Shown piece by piece: positions 1 to 9,726 of a DNA stretch of 21,883 bases. The stretch comes from Stephanodiscus triporus (taxonomy: Eukaryota; Bacillariophyta; Thalassiosirophyceae; Thalassiosirales; Thalassiosiraceae): the NCBI GenBank assembly GCA_036939755.1, contig JALLAZ010000141.1, positions 1-21,883 of the forward strand, read 5' to 3'. A program made the translations under genes and the position numbers. The notes beneath the pieces were generated by a model. That model was not told the DNA's origin, ran no database searches, and worked only from the letters and a program-made list of their open reading frames with translations. Position 1 is the stretch's first letter. Every line of letters begins with the position of its first letter.

Positions 1-2215
1 GAAGCGAAGCATAAACTCTCGCGGCTGCAGCACACATGGGGGTAGTGAAAGACTCAGGAATAAAATGTTCAAAAGCCGTAGTCTGATCAGTATACGTGCC
101 AACAATAGCGTGGTATACCGGTGAATACATTGGGGGAATATGACCCAACAGAAAATCCGCATGTCTGTGGAACAATGCCCAATTTAATGCCTTCGTGAAA
201 TGGTCTGACATGTTGATCGATGTGTCAATCCGTTCGAGATGCATAAGGTCACGGTCCACCCATTCACATAGTGAGAAGTATTTGATGTCCATATGCCGAG
301 TCCGTGGTGTTGGCTTTTGCGCGTTACCCATAGCCGTACATGCGTCATTATCTTCATACATAATTGTAGCGGCCTCCTGTGGTATATCCAAATCCCATAG
401 GACACTACAAACAAACAATATCATCTTACCCGTGTCGTAAGCGGCCATGAATTCAGCCTCTGTTGAAGATCCCGCAACTGTAGGTTGAAATTTTGATTTG
501 TACGCAATAGTGCCACCTGCCAAACATATTACTGTGCCACCAAAAGAGTGTCTGGTCTTAACACACGTAGCCCAATCAGAATCTGCAAATGCATGTAAGG
601 TGGAAGCATCATGTTGAGGACGATCATCAAGGAGGAGGTCCTGTTTATTGCTATTGATCTTTGGGAGTGGTCCCTCTATTAATTCCATACGAGGGGCCGT
701 GCGCCAAAAGTAGATACCATCATCGCGAGTGCTATATAAGTACTTCAGCGCATGTTTAACACCATGATAGTGGTGTTCATCTGGTGCGGCATTCGCTTGA
801 GAGAGTTTCACACTGGCAAAAGCAACGTCGGGACGAGTTGTTGTCATCGCCCAAATAAGTTCGCCAACACCACATCGGTAGGATAGTTGCATTTTCTTAG
901 CTAATTTGGCTTGCACTTTCGGATCAGGGTCCCCAACAGCAGCGTTAAATTTCTTGAACCAAGTGGGGTCAGTTGGTAATGGTGTTGGACGATCCTCCGT
1001 GCTCGTGAAGTTTTGCATCCATGATATGATATACTTTTCACAAATTTTATCAATGAAGGATTTCGACGAGATCTTAATGTAGTCTCGAGTTTGTATAACG
1101 TCAATCCCATTATACATATCTAAATATCCCTGCCGTTTCATTGGGATAGTCAATTCATCATCAATCATGTCAAGAAGGATATTAGCGGTGCGTTCATCAG
1201 GAGCTGCAATGGCAAAATCATCAACTTGTCTCTTGAAGATAACTCGTTTGCCATCAATCACACCGGAGTACAAACATGGCTCGTGGACTGTCGGCGTGAG
1301 GCCCAGGTCTTGTAGGATAGCATCCGTATGTTTTTCTCATAGCCGCGGGGATTCTGGATGCCCTTGCATTGCCGATAATATAGGCATGACAAAACCTGGT
1401 TGTAACGGGGGTTGTTTCTTGTGATGCACCCACCAGTCGTGAAAAGCGCGGTCCGGATAGATGTAGAAACCCTGCTTCGGAGGTGGGGCTTCAGCAAATG
1501 CATTTGAAACATCAGCACCATATATGAGGAGGTTCTCAGCTGCAGCCACGGCATAAAACAGACGAGAACTTAATTGGTCCACACAATTAGCGTATGTTTT
1601 GTCAAGAATACGAGCTTGGCCCGACCGGGGTGATCCATCACATGCAAAGCGAGCCTTTTTCCGGCCATCCAAAGCTTTAATAGCATAAGTCCAGACTGTG
1701 TGAAAGACCGCTGCATCTTCCTCCACGAGCTGGGGAATACCGAACATACCCTGGTCATAATATTGATTAAGTTGTAGATATTCCGATTCACGCCATTCAT
1801 TTCAGTCTGGTTGTTTAAGTAGTTTCCCTCTCGTCAACTTCATTACCCGATTAACAACATTGAGGACTCCACCAGAATTAACGATCTGGTGTGTCGGGCG
1901 GCTATCCCGGAGATACTCAGCAACAGTGGTAAATTCCCAACGGTTGTTTAACTGATCATGAATATGCTGTGAGAACGGTGCAGAAGACACAATCGGAAGA
2001 CCTGTGTTGGATAGGTTCGGTCTAATCTCTGGATGAGAAAAGAGAAGGGTGACAGACTTGGTATTAGCATCAACTAATGTTTGGAGAGCATTGGTAGCGT
2101 CCGTAATCGACGATATAGTTGTGTCACCAATCTTAATAAGCCATGCGCCGCGGATCCGGATACGCCAGTCTGGAATCTTCGCCGCCGTAGTGCCAGGAGA
2201 GAAGAGGCGAGATGG
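1..2215 (-). pseudogene. Copia A pol, reverse transcriptase and RNase H part
   Basis: Copies the element RNA into DNA and degrades the RNA strand. The frame opens near 2215 (GTTAAKIPDWRI), meets a TGA at 1802-1804 just before NEWRESEYLQLNQYYDQGMFG, and reads through RT blocks (KKARFACDGSP, YGADVSNAFAEAPPP, GHPESPRL). A second TGA follows at 1337-1339, then HEPCLYSG and the catalytic block FKRQVDDFAIA (about 1200), where QVDDF replaces the usual YVDDM. RNase H follows: HAFADSDW, SSTEAEFMAA, YEDNDAC, then DHFTKAL. No further stop is seen to position 1. Both TGAs fall where related pol proteins often carry Trp, so TGG to TGA or CGA to TGA changes are equally possible. Copia B (8192-9380) aligns to this part. 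Confidence 0.88.
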
Positions 2216-4926
2216 ATTCTACCATTCGATTCATATATGGATAACCCAGCCGTCGAATGTTTGGAAAGATTTACATGTTGTAATAACAGCTCCTCTTCAA
2301 ATGCCTCAAAGTATGGGTACGGGGACACATATATCATTTCCACGTCCCGGCGAGACAAATCCAAATTGTCTAAGATCTCACGAGCGCGTGGTACTCTCTG
2401 GCGTTGGACCGGAGGATTTGGAGCGTGAGCAAAGGCCGCTCTAGCTCGCATCGGACGAGGCAGCGGCAACATGTGATCCGGCGCATGTTGTTAAGGTAAC
2501 GGGAGCAACGTGCACCGGTCAGGGACATCCCACTTTGTATGCTTGGGAATGCCTGGGACCATCGGGGGCCACGGGACCGCAACAGCTTCTATTGTACCCG
2601 GGAGACGGAAATCAGATTCTTGTTCATTTTCAGCAAGAACACCCGAAGCCGTATAGGTTGCGCCGTCCTCAGTGACCCCTAAATCATACAGGAGTTGTGC
2701 CGCGGGAGGGCGAGAGTCCTGGAGATACCACGCCTCATCAAATTGCGCATGGTGGCTTCTCTTCACCACCCCACTGTCGAGATCGAGATATATAATGTTC
2801 TGATCGGTAGCCGTGTAACCCAGAAAAATACCTTTAAAATCATGACAATCCAATTTGGCACGATGGTTACCCATCCGTTTAACACACACGCGGGACCCGA
2901 ACAATTTGAGATGGCCAAGTTCAGATTTCACACCGAAGAGACCCTCGAAAGGAGTTTTACGTGTGGAGGCATGAACCAACCTATTGTGGAGATAGACAGA
3001 ATGCAGTAGCGCCGAAGACCAGTACCGTGCTGGCAGCCCTGAGCCGTATAATAACGTACATGCGCGCACCGCGAGTTTGTGATTATAAACCTCCACTGAT
3101 CCATTTTGTGAAGGGCTGTCGGCTCCCGTAGGCTCGAGCACATACTTGTGAGAGCGTAGCACTAAATCCAAAAGTGCAAAGGAATGCGCCAGTTCAACTC
3201 CTTGGTCCGTGCGGATGGATCCACCTTGAGCATGGCCAAATCTTGTTAGAAATGTGTCTATTAAATCCAATGGGGGGTCTTTTGTGTTTGTGAGAAAAGC
3301 CCACACATACCGAGATGCCTCATCAATGATCAAGAGACAAGACGAGAACCCGTCGTATGATAGAATAACCCTGTCATCCTTTTTGCTAGGCTTGTTAAAA
3401 TTTGACATCAAGGCTCTCATAAATCCAAAGTCCATATAAAATCTGCGTTTACTTTCAACTGTACGTTCCGCTGAACGCAGTGCCGCCTGCTTTTGGACAC
3501 GGGCCTCCTCTTTCCAATCGATAAAACGAAACGGTTGATAATGGAACCCCAGTGGAATACCCGTGACATTACCTGGAAGGAGATCTAACTGCTGTTCCCC
3601 CGGAGAACCCAATCGAAGCATCCATACCTCTGACTCTGTCATGTTGTCCCTTGTGACAGGTGTAAACCGTTTTGGACGCCGTGTTACTGGAGTCTCAGCC
3701 ACCGGTGCCGCAAGGCGTCTAATCACTGGAAGAGACGGGTGTATCGGATCCACATCCACCGTGAAGACGTCCGTTGGACAATAATATAAGCCATCTTGTT
3801 TCTCTAATTTGAGCGTGATGGAATATAGGCCACTATCACTTGAAAATCGGATAGACCCTGGGGCATCGCCACGATGACCCTCCTGTGTCCAATGCACTAG
3901 CGTGTCGCTTGCCGCCACAATAGCCTCTGGAGAGATGATTGTTTCGGTCGCATTTTTACAGTAGTAACATGGTTGATAGTAGACCGATCCATCAGAGAGT
4001 GAGATTGGGATCAGACCCTTCTTTGTGCAACAATCATCTAACGAGATTGACCCGGAGGAAGTTGCAACTGATATTGGGAGAGGAGGTATAACTTCGACAT
4101 CGACTAAAAGGTCCAAGATCCCTGTAATACAAATATTGGCCCCCCCATCCATCAGTGATGGGTTATCCATTGCATCCATTGGAACCGCTGATCGCATTAC
4201 CTTCACGTACGAGGCTTCGTCTCCTCGGAGACCACATACACGGGGGAGACCAACCAACCGGGTGATGCTGCTCATGTGATGACATGCCGACACATCCTCC
4301 TCCACACAAGACGCCTGCCGTGAAAATGGAACATCGAATGGGAACTCAAAAGATGTCACCGGTGACGATGGTCGAACCAACACACTAGGGTCCATGATCG
4401 ATCCTTGCGGGAAATACGGTTTCGGCAGAGGCCGTGCCTTGTCCATCGGAATACAATATTCAATTAAACCACGTGAGGGTGGGGTGTCTTGCAACAGGGG
4501 CCGAGTTTGTGGAACCACCAGCCTCGATGCAGCCACCCGAGTCACGTCATCATTCCGCATGGGTGCGTGACCAGCTGCCCGACCCCCAGACTCCCAGTAG
4601 CATTGTGTAAATGCGGCATGATTCTCTTTTGGGATGCAGTCTAACATGCCTTGCAGCTCCGCATCCGAAGGTGGTGGTTCAAGGGGCGGACGAGGGATCG
4701 GAACCGATATGTTGTCTGTAATATCCTCATCATCAGAACACAAAACGGAGGGGGCGCGGGATGGAGAAGAATAACATAGAACATCCGGCGAGGAATCCCC
4801 TGAAGTGAGGGACGAAGGCACGGGAACCAACGCATTGTTTGAGTCGCCGTCACACCTACGTCCAGGCAGGGCCGCGAGAGTACAAACCCTCGTGGCCGGG
4901 CTAGGACTATGATCCCCCCCAACGCA
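2216..4926 (-). pseudogene. Copia A pol, protease and integrase part
   Basis: The open stretch is 4926 to 2491 (TAA), then continues in the same frame to about 2216. An aspartic protease motif, DGGANICITG, lies near residue 228 counted from 4830. Next comes the pre-integrase segment (LRLGSPGEQQLDLLPGNV), in which the HHCC zinc residues cannot be recognised. The integrase core follows: FYMDFGFMRAL (first D), IRTDQGVELAHSF (second D), NGSVEVYNHKL (catalytic E), and the C-terminal block HLKLFGSRVCVKR. The TAA at 2491 (P-stop-QHAPDH) looks like CAA to TAA. A frame change near 2216 fits loss of one A from an A-run. No convincing ATG starts this part; it sits in the gag frame, so expression would have needed readthrough. 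Confidence 0.88.
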
Positions 4927-4950
4927 TCAAAGGGGATCACGGCCTAGTCA
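4927..4950 (-). other. Gag-Pol junction: TGA CTA stop and second TGA in frame
   Basis: Gag ends at TGA (4948-4950) followed directly by CTA. Seven codons later comes another TGA (4927-4929), and the pol frame continues in the same register. UGA-CUA is a known leaky stop context in other systems. The second TGA could be a decayed CGA (CTT CGA TGC). Seen directly: shared frame and stop contexts. Inferred: that Pol was made by readthrough. Confidence 0.55.
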
Positions 4951-6579
4951 AGCCGACTGTGGGCCATCGGCGAGACTCTCCACGTCATCGCCCTCCGGCC
5001 AACAGTCCCAACACATCTGGTCGTCCAGTTCATCCACCGTCAAATCTCGGAGGTCTAGGTACGCCTTCATGACCCTACGAGGTTTCTTTGTGGGGTTTCC
5101 TACTGTCGAACTCCACCGTTCGATCCACCCCACTTCAATCTTATCCTTGGCATCATCTGAGAGCTCACGTTTATATTTTTCAATGAACAGAGCTATGGCC
5201 AATACATCACAATTCGCAGCCACGTGCCCCTTATGACGGCTAGCGTCACAGATGGTGTCAGGGTGGTATTCCCCATCATTCCGGTCGGGGCGGGCATATT
5301 GCCCACGAGGAGCAGGAGCACGACCACCACGACCGCCTTGTACATATGGGTGCCCACCACCTTGCACAGAACGGTCATTCCCGCGCCCATCACGACGGTC
5401 ACGTGGTGTGCCACGGTCGTCCACAAGTCGAGCCACCCGTGGAGAATCTTGAATCGCAATACGCAAATCGCCAGAGCCCGCAATACCACCCAGCGTACGA
5501 TGCACCCTGGGGAGTACGGCCTGTGCGCGAGTACAAGCATTCGCATTGAGTTGCGTAGCCAAATCCATGATGCATAAGTTAACTGGGAGATAGCCATCAT
5601 CCAAACCCGAGGTGTAGTTGGAGACGCACGTATATAACGTCGTAATGGCATCTGCATATGCGGGCTCATTGATCGCATTTAAGAAGGAGATACTGTGAGT
5701 CCTATCATCCTGAACGATGCCTCTCTTTGCTTGTAGGCGAAAGTAGAGGAGAAACGAAAGGGCAAACTCAAATATATCATCGTCAACCCACACCGGAATT
5801 TTGACCTGGATCGTTGGATCGAAACCAGGCACCGACAGAGCCAGAATGCGCCACAATAAGTCATACCCATTCCCTGATTCCATGCGCACCATATTAACGA
5901 TCGACGATACTTGCGTATCCGAACGGGGCAAAAGACGAGGTAAAAGCTCCATTAGCACCCGTGCGATCACAGCATATTTGGGAATTCCTAGCCCAGGTGG
6001 GCATAATGCCTCAAAGCCCATCTTTATGCTAATACAATCAAACGGGACAACTGGGAGGAGGTAGATGATTGCCGTTTTATGAAAGTTGTCACAAAACTCC
6101 ACCATAGACGCGACCACCAGCAACGTTAATCAAGGGAACAAACCCAGTCCTTTCTCCAGAATTCGCTCCAGCTGCGGGCCTTTGTAGTACCCCCGAGGGT
6201 GGTCCCAGTTGTCACACGTCATCTCATGCAGGTGTATGATGTCATTGTAGCTCATTATGACGTCTTTTGAGTTTATCTCTGTGTACCCACATCAATGGAC
6301 AATTGACATCGTCAGCGGGTAATACCCGTGGGTCCCGCCATGATATCTCACATTCCCCAATCGTGCTATGTCTAATGGGCTGATCTTCTCAGCCAACGCC
6401 TGTCGTCGACGATCAGCATTTCGCGGGGAGATTATTTCACCACCCAAGGATGCATCTTCATCATCCTCAAATACCCGGACGCGTTCGTGACCATCGGAGA
6501 TGTTGTGAACTGCATCGTGGCGCTCGTCAACCTGCGTGCGAGACACCGCAAACGTGTGTGCGGAGTAGGGATTCTTCAG
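4948..6579 (-). pseudogene. Copia A gag, nucleocapsid-side part
   Basis: One frame runs from the 8-bp duplication down to the TGA at 4948. It is interrupted by TGA at 6292-6294 and 6130-6132, both readable as CGA to TGA. The C-terminal third holds an RGG/RG-rich tract (GGRGGRAPAPRGQYARP) and a zinc-knuckle remnant, CDASRHKGHVAANC. The spacing fits C-x2-C-x4-H-x4-C, but the second Cys is Ser. After it comes DVLAIALFIEKYKREL, the segment that normally follows the knuckle in this group. Gag would form the particle core and bind element RNA in the cytoplasm. The two TGAs and the missing Cys argue the copy is dead. Confidence 0.75.
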
Positions 6580-7949
6580 CATCGTAGCATCGTAGCGTTC
6601 CGGAAGGGGGACCGTCCTGTATCCATTGAAGGCACCCCGCGCCCGCCACCGCCACCGCTTGTGACAGAAGGATTCGGCGGCATCGTATCAATCCGGAATG
6701 GGGAGCGCGCTCCACCATCACCACCAACATCCTGGCGCCTGATATCCCTGCTGTTAGGAGGCCTGGGACCACCGTCGATGGGAGGAAACGTGTTCATCCC
6801 GTCAGAATCATCAGAGCCATGATGGAGATTAGAAGGATCCACACGAGGAAAAAGGGGGTGAGCGGATTTCGTGCTGGTGTCCGTAGTGCAAGAACCGTCG
6901 CATTTCCCCTCCGCAACATGAGTCATCCGTGCTGTGGTCTCCACTGCAACCTTGGGGAACTGGGGGGAGGGTCGCATGCGTGTGTCGTCCATCATCAAAC
7001 CAATTGCCGTCAGGTCGTTGCCAAAACGAATGTGGTCCTCCTGCATTTCCTTGAGGGTGGCAATGAGTACCGCGACCTTTTCTTCACTTTTCTTGGCCGC
7101 TGCCGTCATCAGGTCCAATTGCGTCTTCAGCGCAGCTGTGTCATCCTTAAGTTTAGCTGTGTCGTGTTGGACCGATTTAAACGTCTGAAGACGGTGAACA
7201 TGAAGTTCTGCCGTCAAATCGTCTTGACGAGCCTCCCCGCGACGGAGCTCATCACGGAAGGACGCGAGGGCGCCGTCAGCCTTCTTCGCGTGTGCCACAA
7301 ACAGGGACCGAATGGGAACTGGGACGTCAGCCGCGGCTGAGGGGGTAACATCCTCCCCTAAGCCTTCCAGAAATAATTCCCAATCAAAGTCAGCGGCGGG
7401 GAGAGCACCACCACCACACATATCTTCAACCTCTGTGGTGAAGGGAGCAAAATTCGCCGCCTTCTGGAGTGACTCCACTACGTCATCTCCCGGCATGGGA
7501 GCCGAGGCGACCATGACACCGATCGTGCGAGGAACGCCCCTCGTCATCGAGTCCACCGTATCGATGCTGTCTTGCAGAGAGACACCCTGTCGCTGTAACA
7601 GGGGCACGGCATCGGTCGGCGCGTCCTCCTTTTCTTCGTCGGCCGCAGACTCACGCATCTGTCCGGAAGAAGGCCGGTCCTTGTCGACAGACTCACGCGT
7701 CCCCCGACTAGGTGTCACCCAAGGTGTCGTCGCGTGGATATGTTCTGCAAGGCGCTCGTTGAGTGAGACAAAACGTGTGGTTCGCACCGTGGCTACACCA
7801 GCGGTAGGCAAGGGGGGCAAACCCATCGAATGACGGCTCTTCCGTGACCCCTCTCCAGGGAGGGGAGGCGGTGCCGGTGTAGTGGCATCCGCTATCACCG
7901 AGTCGGCGGGCGAGAGGAGGGAGGGAGAATCCGTAGATTGAGACATCAT
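6576..7949 (-). pseudogene. Copia A gag, N-terminal coiled-coil part (frameshifted)
   Basis: The first ATG of the frame is at 7949 (MMSQSTDSPSLL), about 40 bases inside the LTR end. About 455 residues: Pro/Ser/Thr-rich low complexity, then a long predicted coiled coil of heptad-like Leu/Ala/Lys/Glu (around 7300-7030, from RDELRRGEARQDDL to ATLKEMQEDHIRF), then a Gly/Pro-rich tail. It stops at 6576 only because of the 8-bp duplication; without one unit it would be continuous with the downstream gag frame, giving a Gag of roughly 1000 codons. That is long for Copia. I do not recognise a named domain; the extension could be particle-forming or an acquired segment. Confidence 0.6.
6580..6595. repeat. 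8-bp tandem duplication breaking gag
   Basis: CATCGTAG occurs twice back to back (6580-6587, 6588-6595). On the minus strand this shifts the gag frame by 8 bases and creates the stop of the N-terminal part. The frames on each side fit if one unit is removed. Confidence 0.85.
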
Positions 7950-7978
7950 CAATCGACGAATAATACCGTAGTAGTAGA

Positions 7979-7990
7979 TAAATAACACCA
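7979..7990 (-). other. Candidate primer-binding site of Copia A
   Basis: On the minus strand, TGGTGTTATTT starts two bases after the proposed LTR end (…ATTCA, AC, TGG…). The TGG start and the 2-nt spacing are typical of a tRNA-primed PBS. The following bases do not match the plant Copia initiator-Met PBS, and I cannot name the tRNA. Confidence 0.35.
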
Positions 7991-7992
7991 GT

Positions 7993-8202
7993 TGAATCCG
8001 AACAGCTCGGCGGCCGCTGATGGGGCGACCTATTCGTCAGAATATACTCGACGATTCCCCTTGGAATCGGCGCAAATTTCCGAGCCGTAGGCGAGGAAAA
8101 ATTATTGGTACTCTTAACCTGTCAGAATCCTATCAGCATGGTGCGATAGGACTAGACTTGATAAGATATAACTAGCTTATCTATCTACGTACTATTGTAA
8201 CA
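7993..8202 (-). repeat. Copia LTR (210 bp) shared by elements A and B
   Basis: The minus strand begins TGTTACAATAG directly after a G7 polypurine tract (8209-8203) and ends GGATTCA two bases before a TGG start, giving TG...CA termini. It therefore acts as 3' LTR for B and 5' LTR for A. It contains a perfect 7-bp hairpin (CGATTCC at 8052-8058, GGAATCG at 8063-8069) and a second imperfect one around 8126-8153 (AATCCTATC...GATAGGACT). TATA-like sequence lies near 8163-8170. Only one copy is in the window, so the boundaries rest on termini and neighbours, not on alignment. Confidence 0.72.
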
Positions 8203-9380
8203 CCCCCCCACAATCCATTATGTTGTCGTCATGATGGATTGTACTAACCATGCTGTATAATACAATTGTCAGCCAAGGATTATCCGCGTAATCTTCAGGG
8301 AGCGGAGCATGAACCCGTGCAGCTGCAGCACACAGAGGGGTGGTGAATGACTCAGGAACAAAAGTTTCATGAGCCGAAATATCATTGGTATACATTCCAA
8401 CAATTTTGTGATATACCAGGGAATACATTGGTGGTACATGCCCAAGAAGAAAATCAGCATGTCGGTGAAATAGGGCCCGATTGAGAGCTTTCGTGAAGTG
8501 ATCCGACATATTTATCAAAGTGTCAATCCTTTCCAAATGCATCAGGTCCCGGTCTACCCATTCACAGATCAAGAAATACTTTATATCCATATGTCTAGTC
8601 CGAGGAGTTGGTTTTGGGGCATTACCCATTGCTGTACAAGCGTCATTGTCCTCGTACAATACAGTGGTGGCCTCCTGAGGTATATCTAAATCCCACAAGA
8701 CACTTCAGACAAACAATATCATTTTGCCCGTATTGTATGCCGCCATAAATTAGGCTTCCGTGGATGAACCGGCCACTGTCGGTTGGAATTTAGACTTGTA
8801 GGCAATAGAACTGCCAGCTAAACGTATCACTATACCACCAAATGATCGCCGTGTTTTAACGCATGTTCCCCAATCCAAGTCAGCAAATGCATGGATTGTG
8901 GAGGCATCATGTTGAGGCCGATCGTCCAAGAGCAAATCTTGCTTATTACTGTTGATCTTTGGAAGAGGGCCTATAGGAAGTTCTGGACGAGGTGCTGTTC
9001 TCCAAAAATAAATGCCATCGTCCCTCATGCTATAAAGGTATTTGAGGGCGTGTTTGACACCATGGTACAATGATGTTCATCTGGGGCGGCGTTGGCTTGG
9101 GACAACTTAACACTGGCAAATGTGACATCTGGTTGAGTGGTCATCATAGCCCAAATCAATTCCCCCACACCACAGCGGTAGGTGATTTGCATTTTCTCAA
9201 CTAATTTTGCTTGTACCTTTGGGTCAGGATCTCCTACAGCAGCATTAAATTTCTTAAACCATGTAGGATCCGTTGACAATGGTGTGGGGCGATCCTCAGT
9301 GCTGGTGAAATTGTGCATCCAAGAAACCAAATATTTGTCGCAAATCTTGTCAATGAATGATTTGGAGGAAATTTTAATAT
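8192..9380 (-). pseudogene. Copia B pol fragment (RT end and RNase H)
   Basis: The protein matches that of element A: FTSTEDRPTPLSTDPTWF, CGVGELIWAM, FADLDW, SFGGIVIRLAG, SSTEA, YEDNDACTAMGN, DHFTKAL. It is broken by a 2-nt insertion near 9071 (EHH then frame change), a TAA at 8750-8752 where A has Glu (EAEFMAA), and a TGA at 8705-8707 where A has Cys (LFVCSV). The last frame continues through the PPT and ends at TAG 8192-8194, eleven bases inside the LTR (MDCGGVLQ-stop). Confidence 0.88.
8203..8210 (-). other. Polypurine tract of Copia B
   Basis: Minus strand TGGGGGGG immediately before the LTR start TGTTACA. This is the usual place for plus-strand priming in LTR elements. The pol frame of B reads straight through it. 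Confidence 0.6.
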
Positions 9381-9726
9381 ACCAGACTTAACCATAAGTC
9401 CAGACACAATGCCCCCATTTCGTCAAAAATGGGGTTACAACCACAAGTCCAAGTGCAAAATGGACCGTTTGGGCGTTGTTGGTTCACCCCTAGCGGGGTT
9501 TTTGATGGGATTGAGCCAAAGCCCCCCCTACAACGATTCCCGATTCTTTTGTAGGGGTTCGTTTAGCGTTAACTCCGGACATTTGAATTCCTACGTAGGC
9601 CTCGGTATGTTTTTTTTGGCTCCCGCCAAGAAAAACTCGAGTTAAACACATAATCACCATGGCGGCCGCCAAATGGTGTTGATATGATGATCTACTACGA
9701 TGATAATGTCATATGATGGTAAAATA
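9381..9726. other. Gene-free stretch with six inverted repeats
   Basis: No credible gene. Inverted repeats: CCCCATTT/AAATGGGG (9413-9434), ACCCC/GGGGT (9486-9499), CCCCTACAA/TTGTAGGGG (9525-9557), the palindrome CCTACGTAGG (9590-9599), a T-rich GGC/GCC stem with one G-T wobble (9610-9635), and CACCAT/ATGGTG around the palindrome GGCGGCCGCC (9655-9678). A motif AACCAYAAGTCCA occurs twice (about 9390 and 9440). It may be a foldback or MITE-like element next to the break of Copia B; no terminal repeats were established. Confidence 0.5.

Larger units (their letters stand above)
1..8202 (-). mobile_element. Copia LTR retrotransposon A (decayed, 3' end outside window)
   Basis: Read on the minus strand, the order is LTR, gag, protease, integrase, RT, RNase H, the Ty1/Copia order. 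The 5' LTR is at 7993-8202; the RNase H end runs off position 1, so PPT and 3' LTR are not visible. The whole gag-pol lies in essentially one frame, broken by an 8-bp duplication (6580-6595), one probable 1-nt deletion (near 2216), TGA codons at 6292, 6130, 4927, 1802 and 1337, and a TAA at 2491. It is therefore not autonomous now. The family resembles diatom/stramenopile Copia elements (inference from the motifs). The right neighbour is a second Copia that shares its LTR. Confidence 0.9.
7993..9380 (-). mobile_element. Copia retrotransposon B, 5'-truncated 3' end
   Basis: Contains only the end of RT, the RNase H region, the PPT and the LTR. Similarity to element A (its 1-1080 region) is clear throughout but with many substitutions in both synonymous and amino-acid sites, so B belongs to a different subfamily. 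Similarity stops abruptly at about 9380, in the codons for YIKISSKSF. Beyond that lies hairpin-rich non-Copia DNA. Confidence 0.85.

Noticed and set aside
4641..4940. Overlapping minus-strand ORF at the gag-pol junction, reached by slipping on the G7 run
   Set aside because: Its peptide has no protease or integrase features, and the real pol frame is already in register with gag; it is a shadow.
9413..9678. CRISPR-like or tandem array
   Set aside because: The repeats are different inverted repeats, not a repeated unit with regular spacers, and the genome is eukaryotic.
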